Shown here piece by piece: positions 15,718 to 23,126 of a stretch of 32,388 nucleotides of DNA. The notes beneath the pieces were generated by a model, which was given only the letters and a program-made list of their open reading frames with translations, did not search any database and was not told the origin of the DNA. Location of the stretch: positions 1 through 32,388 of the forward strand of contig CAJFMX010000027.1 of assembly GCA_904393115.1 (NCBI GenBank). The letters are read 5' to 3'. Numbering within the stretch: position 1 is the stretch's first letter; each line of letters opens with the position of its first letter. Source of the DNA: an uncultured Clostridia bacterium (lineage in GTDB: Bacteria > Bacillota > Clostridia > Christensenellales > UBA1750). The position numbers and the translations under genes were made by a program.

Positions 15718-16320
15718 TTAGGTGCGAAAGAGCGCGAAGTCGCGCAGGGCCCTGGCGCAGTCCTCCAGCGGGGCGCGGGAGGTGTTGAGCGCCGGGCGCA
15801 GCTGGGCGACCGCGGCGTTGTAGGCGCGCATGGCGTCGAGGAAGTCCTCGTGCGCGCTGCTGCGCCAGGCCGGCCGCGCGCGCAGACGGGCGACGAGGTC
15901 CTCCTCGTCCGCACAGAGGCCGAGCACGTGCACCGCCGGGAAAAAGGCCGCCATGGGGTTTTGCAGGATGTCCTGCGGCATGCCGCCCAGGAAGAGCATC
16001 ACGGGCTTGCCGCCCTGGGAGGCGTTGAGCGCCGTCTGCATCCACATGGTGAAGAAGGCGCCGTTGCCCTGGCCGGCAAACTCCTGCCGCCAGAGCAGGT
16101 CCCCGTCCAGGGGCAGGAACTCCGTTTCCGGCCGCTGCAGGCGCAGGGCGAGCGTGGACTTGCCCGTGCCCGAGGCCCCGAGCACGACGAACAGGGGCAG
16201 GGCCAGGTATTCGTGCTCGCCGCCGCATTCCTCGCAGCGGACGACGCCGCGCCGGCCGAGAAAGCGAACGGTCTTCTTTGTCTGATACAGCCCGCAGTGC
16301 GGGCAAACGGATAGAAACAT
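15718..16320 (-). CDS. P-loop kinase-like protein with an N-terminal zinc ribbon
   Basis: A 200-residue protein whose first 35 residues form a zinc ribbon (Cys6/Cys9 and Cys29/Cys32). A P-loop domain follows, with Walker A GASGTGKST at 48-56. DGD at about 77-79 and MLFLGG (about 108-113) resemble the acceptor-site and Walker B parts of small nucleotide or antibiotic kinases. The fusion of a zinc ribbon to such a small kinase is unusual, and I do not recognise a named family. The substrate is unknown; a role in nucleotide, RNA or small-molecule phosphorylation is possible. CGGAGG precedes the ATG. aroK is downstream on the same strand. Confidence 0.75.
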   Translation of the reverse strand: MFLSVCPHCGLYQTKKTVRFLGRRGVVRCEECGGEHEYLALPLFVVLGASGTGKSTLALRLQRPETEFLPLDGDLLWRQEFAGQGNGAFFTMWMQTALNASQGGKPVMLFLGGMPQDILQNPMAAFFPAVHVLGLCADEEDLVARLRARPAWRSSAHEDFLDAMRAYNAAVAQLRPALNTSRAPLEDCARALRDFALFRT

Positions 16321-16416
16321 GGCGCACCTCCGAGGATGTTTCTTTGCGCGGTTGAGGATTCCCAGGAGAGTTCTGCGCGCAGGGTGCGGTTTCCTGCAAA
16401 AAATGCGCGGAACCCC

Positions 16417-16445
16417 TTTACAGGATCTTAAAAATCCGGTATACT
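16417..16445 (+). promoter_or_regulatory. Promoter of the symporter gene
   Basis: TTTACA (16417-16422), a 17-base spacer and TATACT (16440-16445). The spacer contains a GGAT/ATCC dyad. Confidence 0.82.
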
Positions 16446-16546
16446 CTTTGCCGTAGCATGGCGCGCCCCGATGCGGCGGGCGCGGTTTCCGCCTGCGGGC
16501 GGGCTTTCCCCACGGAAGAATGGAAGAACGGAAGGGTGGTCAACGC

Positions 16547-18004
16547 ATGAAGTGGGTCTTTTTGTCTCTGTACCTGGCGGCGATCGTAGTCATCGCCGTG
16601 ATTTCCTCGCGCAAAATCAAGAGTCTGGACGACTATCATCTGGGCGGCAGAAGGATGGGTCCGTGGCTGTCTGCGTTCGCATACGGCACGACCTATTTTT
16701 CGGCCGTCATTTTTGTCGGCTACGCGGGCAAGCTCGGCTGGAGTTTCGGCACGGCCTCGACCTGGATCGGCATCGGCAACGCGCTGATCGGCTCGGCGCT
16801 GGCCTGGATGGTCCTGGGCAACCGCACGCGCGTGATGACGCAGCGCCTGAATGCTACGACCATGCCGGAGTTCTTCGAAAAGCGCTTTGAGAGCCGGCCG
16901 CTGAAGATCGCGGTGGCGCTGGTGATCTTCGTGTTCCTGGTCCCCTACTCGGCCTCGGTCTACCAGGGGCTGGGGTACCTGTTTGAGGCGACGTTCGGCC
17001 TGCCGTTTGAGCTGTGCATGGTGATCCTTGCGGCCTTTACGCTGGTCGCGGTGTTCCTGGGCGGATACCTGGGCTCGGCGCTGACGGACGTGGTGCAGGG
17101 CGTGATCATGATCGTGGGCATCATTTTGATGATGTTCTTCCTCTTTGGCAAGATGGGCGGCGTGGGCGCAGCGCTGGACCAGCTCGCCTCCATCGACGAG
17201 AGCCTGGTCTCCCCCTTGGGCGCGGACCCGAAGAACCTGCTCTGGATGGTGTGCCTGACCTCCTTTGGCGTCTGGGGCCTGCCGCAGATGGTGCACAAGT
17301 TCTACGCCATCAAGGACGCGCGGTCGGTGCGCATCGGCGCGGTGGTTTCGACCGCCTTCGCCCTGCTCATCGGCGGGTGCGCGTACTTCTCCGGCGCGTT
17401 TTCGCGCGTGGTGCTGGGCATCAGCGACCCGGCGCAGGTCGGCGGCGTGGACATGCTGGTGCCGGAGATGCTCTTTGCCTCCATGCCGGACTGGATGCTG
17501 GGCCTGATCCTGGTGCTGGTGCTCTCGGCCTCGATGTCGACGCTGCAGTCGCTGGTCATGGTCTCCTCGTCTGCGATCTCCATCGACCTGGTCAAGGGCG
17601 TGTTCCGCCCGGAGATGAGCGACCGCGCGGTCAAGAACCTGATGCGCGGGCTCTGCGCAGCGTTTGTGGTGCTCTCGCTCGTGGTCGCCCTGTCGCAGGT
17701 GGCGGAGATCGTGACGCTGATGAGCATGTCCTGGGGCACGGTTGCGGGCTGCATCCTCGGGCCCTACCTGTTCGGCGTGCTGACGAAGCGGGCGAACAAG
17801 ATCGGCGCGGCGTGCGGCTTTGGCGCGGGGCTCCTCGTATCGGTTGTGCTGACGGCGGCGCTGGGCACGGCGCAGTCGCCCTTCATCGGGTGCATGGCGA
17901 TGCTGGCCTCGGTGGTGGTGACGCCCGCGGCCTCGCTCCTCGCCCCGCGGCAGGAGGAGGCGCTGCTCAACCGCGCGTTCGCGCGCGGCAGCGCGGCAAA
18001 GTGA
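16547..18004 (+). CDS. Sodium:solute symporter family transporter
   Basis: A 485-residue, very hydrophobic protein with about 13 membrane segments, typical of the SSS family (PutP/PanF/SglT). Near the N-terminus SLDDYHLGGRRMGPW marks the family, and SASMSTLQSLVMVSSSAIS carries the serine-rich stretch that holds a sodium ion in PutP-like carriers. The solute (amino acid, carboxylate or sugar) cannot be named. ATG 16547, with GGAAGGGTGG upstream, starts directly at the first membrane helix; ATG 16520 would add nine polar residues and has a poorer ribosome site. It is transcribed alone, with its own promoter and terminator. Confidence 0.92.
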   Translation: MKWVFLSLYLAAIVVIAVISSRKIKSLDDYHLGGRRMGPWLSAFAYGTTYFSAVIFVGYAGKLGWSFGTASTWIGIGNALIGSALAWMVLGNRTRVMTQRLNATTMPEFFEKRFESRPLKIAVALVIFVFLVPYSASVYQGLGYLFEATFGLPFELCMVILAAFTLVAVFLGGYLGSALTDVVQGVIMIVGIILMMFFLFGKMGGVGAALDQLASIDESLVSPLGADPKNLLWMVCLTSFGVWGLPQMVHKFYAIKDARSVRIGAVVSTAFALLIGGCAYFSGAFSRVVLGISDPAQVGGVDMLVPEMLFASMPDWMLGLILVLVLSASMSTLQSLVMVSSSAISIDLVKGVFRPEMSDRAVKNLMRGLCAAFVVLSLVVALSQVAEIVTLMSMSWGTVAGCILGPYLFGVLTKRANKIGAACGFGAGLLVSVVLTAALGTAQSPFIGCMAMLASVVVTPAASLLAPRQEEALLNRAFARGSAAK

Positions 18005-18046
18005 GCGAGCGCCTGAGGTGGGGTTCCTTCCGCAGCGCAACCGAAA

Positions 18047-18082
18047 AACGGCGGAAAACGACGGTTTTTCCGCCGTTTTCTT
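18047..18082 (+). terminator. Terminator of the symporter gene
   Basis: A 12-bp stem (18047-18058 with 18066-18077) with T-rich bases after it. Confidence 0.82.
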
Positions 18083-18094
18083 CTGGAAATCCGC

Positions 18095-18123
18095 TTTACA
18101 CGCCATGGGAAATCTGATATACT
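18095..18123 (+). promoter_or_regulatory. Promoter of the CNNM/CorC-type gene
   Basis: TTTACA (18095-18100), a 17-base spacer and TATACT (18118-18123). Both boxes are identical to those of the symporter promoter. Confidence 0.82.
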
Positions 18124-18157
18124 AAAGATAATATGAATTTCTAAAGGGGGAATTCCT

Positions 18158-19525
18158 GTGCCTGCAGACCCTATATGGGGGCAACTGATTCTTCAAGTCG
18201 TGCTCATCGCGATCAACGCCTTCTTCGCTGCGTCGGAGTTTGCGCTGGTCAGCCTCGATGAGAACAAGCTGCGCGCCCAAGCGGAGGAGGGCGACAAATT
18301 CGCGGTGCGGATGCTCAAGATGATCTCCTCGCCCAACGGATTCCTGTCCGCCATCCAGATCGCCATCACGCTCGCCGGCTTCCTGAACTCGGCCTTCGCC
18401 GCCGACGGCTTTTCCGAGCCGCTGATGAATTGGCTGAGCCAGTTCGGGTTCTTCGCCTCGATGAATCCGTCTGTCCTCAATACCGTCTGTGTCGTCATCA
18501 TCACGCTGATCCTGTCCTACTTCTCCCTGGTCTTTGGCGAGCTGGCGCCCAAGCGCGTCGCCATGCAGAAGACCGAGGCCGTGGCCCGCGCCGTCAGCGG
18601 CGTGATCTTCGGCTTTGCCACCATCACCCGGCCCATCGTATGGCTGCTGTCGGTGTCGACCAACGGCGTGCTGCGCCTGCTGCGCATCGACCCCAACGCC
18701 CAGACTGAGGAAATCACCGAGGAAGACATCCGCATGCGCGCGGACATCGCCGAGGAAAAGGGCGCCATCACCGAGGCCGAGGGCGAAATGATCGACAACG
18801 TCTTCGAGTTCAACAACCACACGGCCTTTGACGTCATGACCCACCGGACGGACGTCGTGGCCCTGCCGGTTGACGCGACCGACGACGAGATCCTGCGCGT
18901 GATCCGCGAATCGGGCCTGTCGCGCATCCCGGTCTACGAAAAGACCATCGACGACGTGATCGGCATCCTGCGCACGCGCGAATACCTGCTCTACCGCGCC
19001 ATGGACGAATACAAGCCCCTGCGCACCATCCTGCACACGCCCAACTTCGTTCCCGAGACCGTGCGCACGGACGTGCTCTTCCGCTCCATGCAGCAGAAGA
19101 AGAACCACATCGCCATCGTCGTGGACGAATACGGCGGCGTGAGCGGCCTGGTGTCCATGGAAGACCTGCTGGAGGAAATCGTCGGCAATATCTACGACGA
19201 ATACGATCCCCAGGTCGAGCAGGCCGTGACCAAGGTTGGCGACAACCTCTGGCGCGTTTCCGGCATCTGCGAGCTCAGCGTCCTCTCCGAGGCGCTGGAC
19301 ATCGCCCTTCCCCTGGACGAGGACTACGACACGCTCAGCGGTCTGGTCTTCTCCCAGCTCTCCTCCATCCCGCAGGACGGCTCCCATCCGGAGCTGGACG
19401 TGGCCGGCCTGCACATCTACGTCGAGGAGATCAGCGACCACCGCGTCGAATGGGCGCAGGTGAGCAAGATCTATCCCGAGGAAGAGGACGAATCGGATGC
19501 CGGGGCGGAAAAATCCGCTTCCTAA
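18158..19525 (+). CDS. CNNM/HlyC-CorC family membrane protein (DUF21-CBS-CorC)
   Basis: A 455-residue protein with an N-terminal DUF21 membrane domain (about residues 1-190, opening with IAINAFFAASEFALVSLDE). A CBS pair follows (about 210-335), with TDVVALPVDAT and the IVVDEYGGVSGLVSMEDLLEEIVG signature around residues 320-345. The C-terminal CorC/HlyC domain ends it. Homologues such as CNNM and bacterial CorC/YfjD export magnesium or help cobalt/magnesium resistance; the older 'hemolysin' label is historical. GTG 18158 is the start, behind AAAGGGGG. It has its own promoter and a strong terminator. Confidence 0.92.
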   Translation: MPADPIWGQLILQVVLIAINAFFAASEFALVSLDENKLRAQAEEGDKFAVRMLKMISSPNGFLSAIQIAITLAGFLNSAFAADGFSEPLMNWLSQFGFFASMNPSVLNTVCVVIITLILSYFSLVFGELAPKRVAMQKTEAVARAVSGVIFGFATITRPIVWLLSVSTNGVLRLLRIDPNAQTEEITEEDIRMRADIAEEKGAITEAEGEMIDNVFEFNNHTAFDVMTHRTDVVALPVDATDDEILRVIRESGLSRIPVYEKTIDDVIGILRTREYLLYRAMDEYKPLRTILHTPNFVPETVRTDVLFRSMQQKKNHIAIVVDEYGGVSGLVSMEDLLEEIVGNIYDEYDPQVEQAVTKVGDNLWRVSGICELSVLSEALDIALPLDEDYDTLSGLVFSQLSSIPQDGSHPELDVAGLHIYVEEISDHRVEWAQVSKIYPEEEDESDAGAEKSAS

Positions 19526-19545
19526 ACCTTCCGGCGCAACAAACG

Positions 19546-19592
19546 GGCGCCGCGCCTCCCCCGCAGAACGGGGAGGGCGCGGCGCCTTTTTT
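19546..19592 (+). terminator. Terminator of the CNNM/CorC-type gene
   Basis: A 16-bp GC stem with one bulged base (left arm 19546-19561), ending in six T at 19587-19592. The minus-strand T run is weaker, so its use for the convergent nucleotidase gene is uncertain. Confidence 0.88.
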
Positions 19593-19603
19593 ATTGCAAT
19601 GGG

Positions 19604-20185
19604 CTAGTCCAATTCCTCCAGCGTCAGCCGGTAGGAGGGCAGGCATTCCTCGAGGAAGGCGCGCACCTCCGGCATGTCGTAGCGGTCGTGGATCTTTTGC
19701 AGGATCTGGTCGGCCACCTTCTCGAACTCGGAGTTGCCGGCCTTGACCTCCTCGATGCAGTGGATGTAGGCGGCGATGGTGTCCGCGGCCTTGACGCGCC
19801 GCCACTCCGGGTCTGCCTCCGGGGTGACGAGCATGGGCTCCAGCGCCGGGCGCAGGTCCTCCGGCACGAGCGCGCTGAGCTTTTTGGCGGAGAGCTCCTC
19901 GATGTGGCCGAAGGAGGCGCGGATCTCGGGGCTGAAGTACTTGATGGGCGTGGCGATGTCCCCGGTGATGACCTCCGGCGCCTCGTGGAAGGTCGCCAGC
20001 GCCGCCGCGCGGTCGGGATTTGCCCCGCCGCCGAAGCGCGCGTTGCGGTAGGCGGCCAGCGCGTAGGCGATCATGGACACCTGCAGGGAGTGCTGGGCCA
20101 CGTCCTCCTCAAAGGAATTGCGGCGCATGTTCCACCGCCGGATGTGCTTGAGCCGCGCCATGTAGGCGAAAAAGTGGTAGTGCAT
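19604..20185 (-). CDS. 5'-deoxynucleotidase, YfbR-like, with HE in place of HD
   Basis: A 193-residue HD-family phosphohydrolase, closely matching E. coli YfbR in length and motifs. YfbR removes the 5' phosphate from deoxynucleoside monophosphates. Matching stretches are RLKHIRRWNMRRN (N-terminus), DVAQHSLQV (metal-ligand His32) and VKAADTIAAY (the second metal aspartate). The central motif reads FHEAPEVITGDIATP, so the aspartate after His67 is Glu68 where E. coli has Asp69. Glutamate may still bind metal, and I recall the same change in other clostridial members. ATG 20185 has AGAGGAGGAG before it; the open frame to 20341 is not coding. Confidence 0.88.
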   Translation of the reverse strand: MHYHFFAYMARLKHIRRWNMRRNSFEEDVAQHSLQVSMIAYALAAYRNARFGGGANPDRAAALATFHEAPEVITGDIATPIKYFSPEIRASFGHIEELSAKKLSALVPEDLRPALEPMLVTPEADPEWRRVKAADTIAAYIHCIEEVKAGNSEFEKVADQILQKIHDRYDMPEVRAFLEECLPSYRLTLEELD

Positions 20186-20229
20186 GGGCTCTCCTCCTCT
20201 ATGTTTCCCCGTGGAAGGGCTCTTTTTCC

Positions 20230-20259
20230 ATTGTGCCACGGCAAGAGGCGGGCTGTCAA
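20230..20259 (-). promoter_or_regulatory. Promoter of the nucleotidase gene
   Basis: TTGACA (20254-20259), an 18-base spacer and CACAAT (20230-20235). Confidence 0.65.
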
Positions 20260-20299
20260 CCGCTTTTCCCCCCGCACGCCGCGCGCCCGCGGCCAAACC

Positions 20300-20329
20300 T
20301 TTACGCAAATGTGAAAAATGTGGTATACT
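20300..20329 (+). promoter_or_regulatory. Promoter of the recX-birA operon
   Basis: TTTACG (20300-20305), an 18-base spacer and TATACT (20324-20329) preceded by TGG, an extended -10. The start codon lies only about 27 bases downstream of the -10. Confidence 0.7.
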
Positions 20330-20355
20330 AGGGAGAAACAAGGGGGATACAGACT

Positions 20356-20820
20356 ATGACGGAATCCTATGACCGGGCCATGAACCAGGCCATGACCTAC
20401 CTCGGCGCGCGGGCGCGGTCCGCCAAGCAGATGGCGGACTACCTCGAAAAGAAGGGGCACGACGAGCGCACCATCGCCCAGGTCATGGAAAAGCTCACGG
20501 AATACCGCTTCATCGACGACGAGTCCTATGCGCGGCGCTTTGTGGAGGCGCATGCGGGCGCGGACGGCGCCTACCTCCTGCGGCGCAAGATGGTCCAGCG
20601 GGGCCTGACGGGCGAGGCCATCGACCGCGCGCTGGAGGAGGTCCCCTTCTCCGCTCAGGTCGAGGCGGCGCGCGCCCTGATCGAAAAGAAGCTGCGCGGC
20701 GACGACCGCCCGGACGCCCTGCGCCGCGCCGTACAGGCCGCCATGCGCCGCGGCTTTCCCTATGACGCGGTGCGCGAGGCGGCACAAAACCTTCAGGAGG
20801 ATGTAGAATGGGAAGAGTAG
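20356..20820 (+). CDS. recX: RecX family regulator of RecA
   Basis: A 154-residue, entirely helical, charged protein with the three repeated three-helix units of RecX. Markers are ARSAKQMADYLEKKG, IDDESYARRFVEA and GAYLLRRKMVQRGL. RecX limits RecA filament growth during recombination and SOS repair. AGGGGG lies about 10 bases before the ATG. recA is not in the window. The last 13 bases overlap birA, so the two are coupled. Confidence 0.92.
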   Translation: MTESYDRAMNQAMTYLGARARSAKQMADYLEKKGHDERTIAQVMEKLTEYRFIDDESYARRFVEAHAGADGAYLLRRKMVQRGLTGEAIDRALEEVPFSAQVEAARALIEKKLRGDDRPDALRRAVQAAMRRGFPYDAVREAAQNLQEDVEWEE

Positions 20821-21818
20821 CCGGTCCCTATGTTCCGGATGAAAACGACCGCGAGCTGCTGCGGATGCTGCACGGCGGGGGCGAGATCTCGGGGGAAGAG
20901 ATCAGCGAGCGCCTGCACATGACGCGCGCGGCGGTCTGGAAGCGCGTGCAGCGCCTGCGCTCCCTGGGATATTCGATCGAATCCGCGCCGCGGCGGGGCT
21001 ATTGGCTCGCCGGGGACGTGCTGCGGCCGGACGACATCCTCGCCCAGCTGCACACGCGCTGGCTGGGCCGCACCCTCGTCTGCCAGGACGTGGTGGACTC
21101 CACGTTCCACCTGGCGCGGGACCTGGAGGCCGCGGGCGCGCCGGACGGCGCGGTCGCCGTCGCCGGGCAGCAGACGGCCGGGCGCGGCCGCCTGAACCGC
21201 ACCTGGGCTTCCCCGCCGGACGCGGGGCTGTACTTCAACATCCTGCTGCGGCCAAAGCTGCCGCCGGTGCAGGCCGTGCGCCTGACGCCCGCGGTGGCGG
21301 TGGGCGTGTGCGAGGGCCTGCGCGGCATGGGCTTTGACGCGCGCATCAAGTGGCCGAACGACATCGTCATCGGCGCGCGCAAGGTCTGCGGCATGCTGCT
21401 GGAGATGGGCGGGGACATGGAGCGCCTGCGCTTCGTCTCGGCGGGGATCGGCATCAACGTCTCCCAAGGCGCGGAGGACTTCCCCGAGGAGCTGCGGGAC
21501 CGCGCCACCTCCCTTGCGCAGGAGACGGACCGCCGCCTCTCGCGCACGGAGGTGCTGTGCGTGGTCCTGGAGAGCGCGGAGCGCGCCATCGACCTGTGCT
21601 ACGCGGACTACGGCGCGCTGCTGGAAAACTACCGCGCGCGCTCGGCGACGCTGGGGGCGCGCGTGCGCGCCACGAGCGCGACCGGGGAGGCGAGCATCAC
21701 GGGCGTCGCCACGGACATCAACGAAAACGGCGAGCTCATCGTGCAGGACGACGCGGGCGCGCCCCACGTGCTCCGGGCCGGGGACGTCTCCATCCGCGGG
21801 ATGATGGGCTATGTGTAA
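20808..21818 (+). CDS. birA: Bifunctional biotin-protein ligase / transcriptional repressor
   Basis: A 336-residue class II BirA. The N-terminal winged helix-turn-helix (about residues 12-66, GEEISERLHMTRAAVWKRV) would bind a biotin-gene operator. The catalytic domain has the biotinoyl-AMP loop GRGRLNRTW (125-133) and KWPND (181-185, with the catalytic Lys). A C-terminal SH3-like domain follows. It attaches biotin to carboxylase carrier proteins. It overlaps recX by 13 bases and is followed by the P1 peptidase gene after 13 bases. No biotin synthesis genes are nearby. Confidence 0.94.
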   Translation: MGRVAGPYVPDENDRELLRMLHGGGEISGEEISERLHMTRAAVWKRVQRLRSLGYSIESAPRRGYWLAGDVLRPDDILAQLHTRWLGRTLVCQDVVDSTFHLARDLEAAGAPDGAVAVAGQQTAGRGRLNRTWASPPDAGLYFNILLRPKLPPVQAVRLTPAVAVGVCEGLRGMGFDARIKWPNDIVIGARKVCGMLLEMGGDMERLRFVSAGIGINVSQGAEDFPEELRDRATSLAQETDRRLSRTEVLCVVLESAERAIDLCYADYGALLENYRARSATLGARVRATSATGEASITGVATDINENGELIVQDDAGAPHVLRAGDVSIRGMMGYV

Positions 21819-21831
21819 GGGGGAAAGTCAG

Positions 21832-22755
21832 ATGAAAAAGGGAAACCTCTGCGACGTGGCGGGCCTGCTCGTGGGCCACGCGCAGGACGAGGCGGCCCGC
21901 ACGGGCTGCACGGTGCTCTTCGCGCCGGGCGGATTTGTCGCGGGCGTGGACGTGCGCGGCGCAGCGCCGGGCACGCGGGAGACGGATCTGCTCCAAAGCG
22001 AGGCCATGATGCCCCGCGTCAACGCCATCGTGCTCAGCGGCGGCTCGGCCTACGGCTTGGACGCCTGCTCGGGCGTCATGCGCGCGCTGGAGGCGCGCGG
22101 CGAGGGCTTCCAGACGCCTGAGGCGCGCGTGCCCATCGTCTGCGGCGCGGTGCTCTACGACCTTGCGGTCGGCAGCGCGCAGGTGCGGCCGGACGCGGCC
22201 ATGGGCGAGCGCGCGCTCCTTGCGGCCACGGCGGACCCGGTCTTTGGGCGCGTGGGCGCGGGCACGGGCGCGACGGTCGGCAAGCTCGTGCCCGGCGCGC
22301 AGGCGCGGCGCAGCGGCATCGGCTCGGCGTCCGTCGCCCTGCCCGGCGGGGGCACGGTCGCGGCGATGGTCGCGGTCAACGCCTGCGGCGACATCTACGA
22401 CCCGGAGACCGGGGCCTGCGTGGCCTGCGGCACGGTCGAAGGCCGGCCGGTGCGCGCGCGGGACGCCCTGCAGCTGCGCCAGGGCCTTGCCGGGCAGAAC
22501 ACGACCATCGGCGTCGTGGCGACGGACGTGCGCCTGACAAAGACCGAATGCAACCGCTTGGCGACCGTGGCGCACGACGGGTACGCCCTGGCCATCCGCC
22601 CGACGCACACGGTCTCGGACGGGGACACGCTCTTTGCCGTGTCCCTCGGCGAGAAAGAATGCGGCGCGATGGAGCTGCAGGCCGGCGCGGTGGAGGCGGT
22701 CTGGCGCGCGATCCTGGACGCGGTACGGCGCGGATCGGAGGGAGAAGCATGTTAA
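21832..22755 (+). CDS. P1 family (DmpA/L-aminopeptidase-like) self-processing peptidase
   Basis: A 307-residue member of the N-terminal-nucleophile P1 family (DmpA, BapA). These are made as a precursor and cut themselves to expose a catalytic Ser or Thr. The cleavage region GQNTTIGVVATD is at residues 221-232, with Thr224 or Thr225 as the likely nucleophile. VLSGGSAYGLDA (67-78) and GAGTGATVGK (142-151) are conserved. It may release N-terminal residues from small peptides or beta-peptides; the substrate is unknown. ATG 21832 with GGGGGAAA is chosen over ATG 21811, which overlaps birA. acpS starts inside its last codons. Confidence 0.9.
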   Translation: MKKGNLCDVAGLLVGHAQDEAARTGCTVLFAPGGFVAGVDVRGAAPGTRETDLLQSEAMMPRVNAIVLSGGSAYGLDACSGVMRALEARGEGFQTPEARVPIVCGAVLYDLAVGSAQVRPDAAMGERALLAATADPVFGRVGAGTGATVGKLVPGAQARRSGIGSASVALPGGGTVAAMVAVNACGDIYDPETGACVACGTVEGRPVRARDALQLRQGLAGQNTTIGVVATDVRLTKTECNRLATVAHDGYALAIRPTHTVSDGDTLFAVSLGEKECGAMELQAGAVEAVWRAILDAVRRGSEGEAC

Positions 22756-23108
22756 AGGGCTTGGGCTGCGACCTGGTCGAGGTGCGGCGCGTGGCGCGGG
22801 GCATGGAGAACCCGCGCTTCCTGGAGCGGGTCTTTACCGAGGGCGAGCGCGAAGCCATCGCGCACAAGGGCGCGAGCGCGGCCGCGGGGCTCTGGGCCGC
22901 CAAGGAAGCGGTCAGCAAGGCCCTGGGCACGGGTTTTGTGGGCTTTGCCCTGCGCGACATCGAGATCCTGACGGACGAGGACGGCGCGCCGCACGCCTAT
23001 CTGCGCGGGGGCGCGCAGGCGCGCCTGGCGGCGCTGGGCGCGCTGTCGATCTGGGTGAGCATCTCGCACGACGGCGGGTTTGCCATGGCCGTGGCCGCGG
23101 CGGAATAG
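22749..23108 (+). CDS. acpS: Holo-[acyl-carrier-protein] synthase
   Basis: Transfers phosphopantetheine from CoA to acyl carrier protein. The 119-residue length is typical of AcpS. The magnesium-binding Asp8 is in GLGCDLVEVRR, and Glu53 is in WAAKEAVSKALG. The start ATG 22749 lies within the end of the P1 peptidase gene (ATGTTAA overlap), behind GGAG. nnr follows after 18 bases. The acpS-nnr pairing is common in Gram-positive bacteria and many Clostridia then carry alr and mazEF, which helps explain the mazF gene here. Confidence 0.94.
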   Translation: MLKGLGCDLVEVRRVARGMENPRFLERVFTEGEREAIAHKGASAAAGLWAAKEAVSKALGTGFVGFALRDIEILTDEDGAPHAYLRGGAQARLAALGALSIWVSISHDGGFAMAVAAAE

Positions 23109-23126
23109 ACAAGGAGGAAAGCATCC

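Noticed and set aside
16418..18106. 562-residue minus-strand frame
   Set aside because: Antisense of the symporter gene: extremely His/Arg/Gln-rich and spanning its promoter and terminator.
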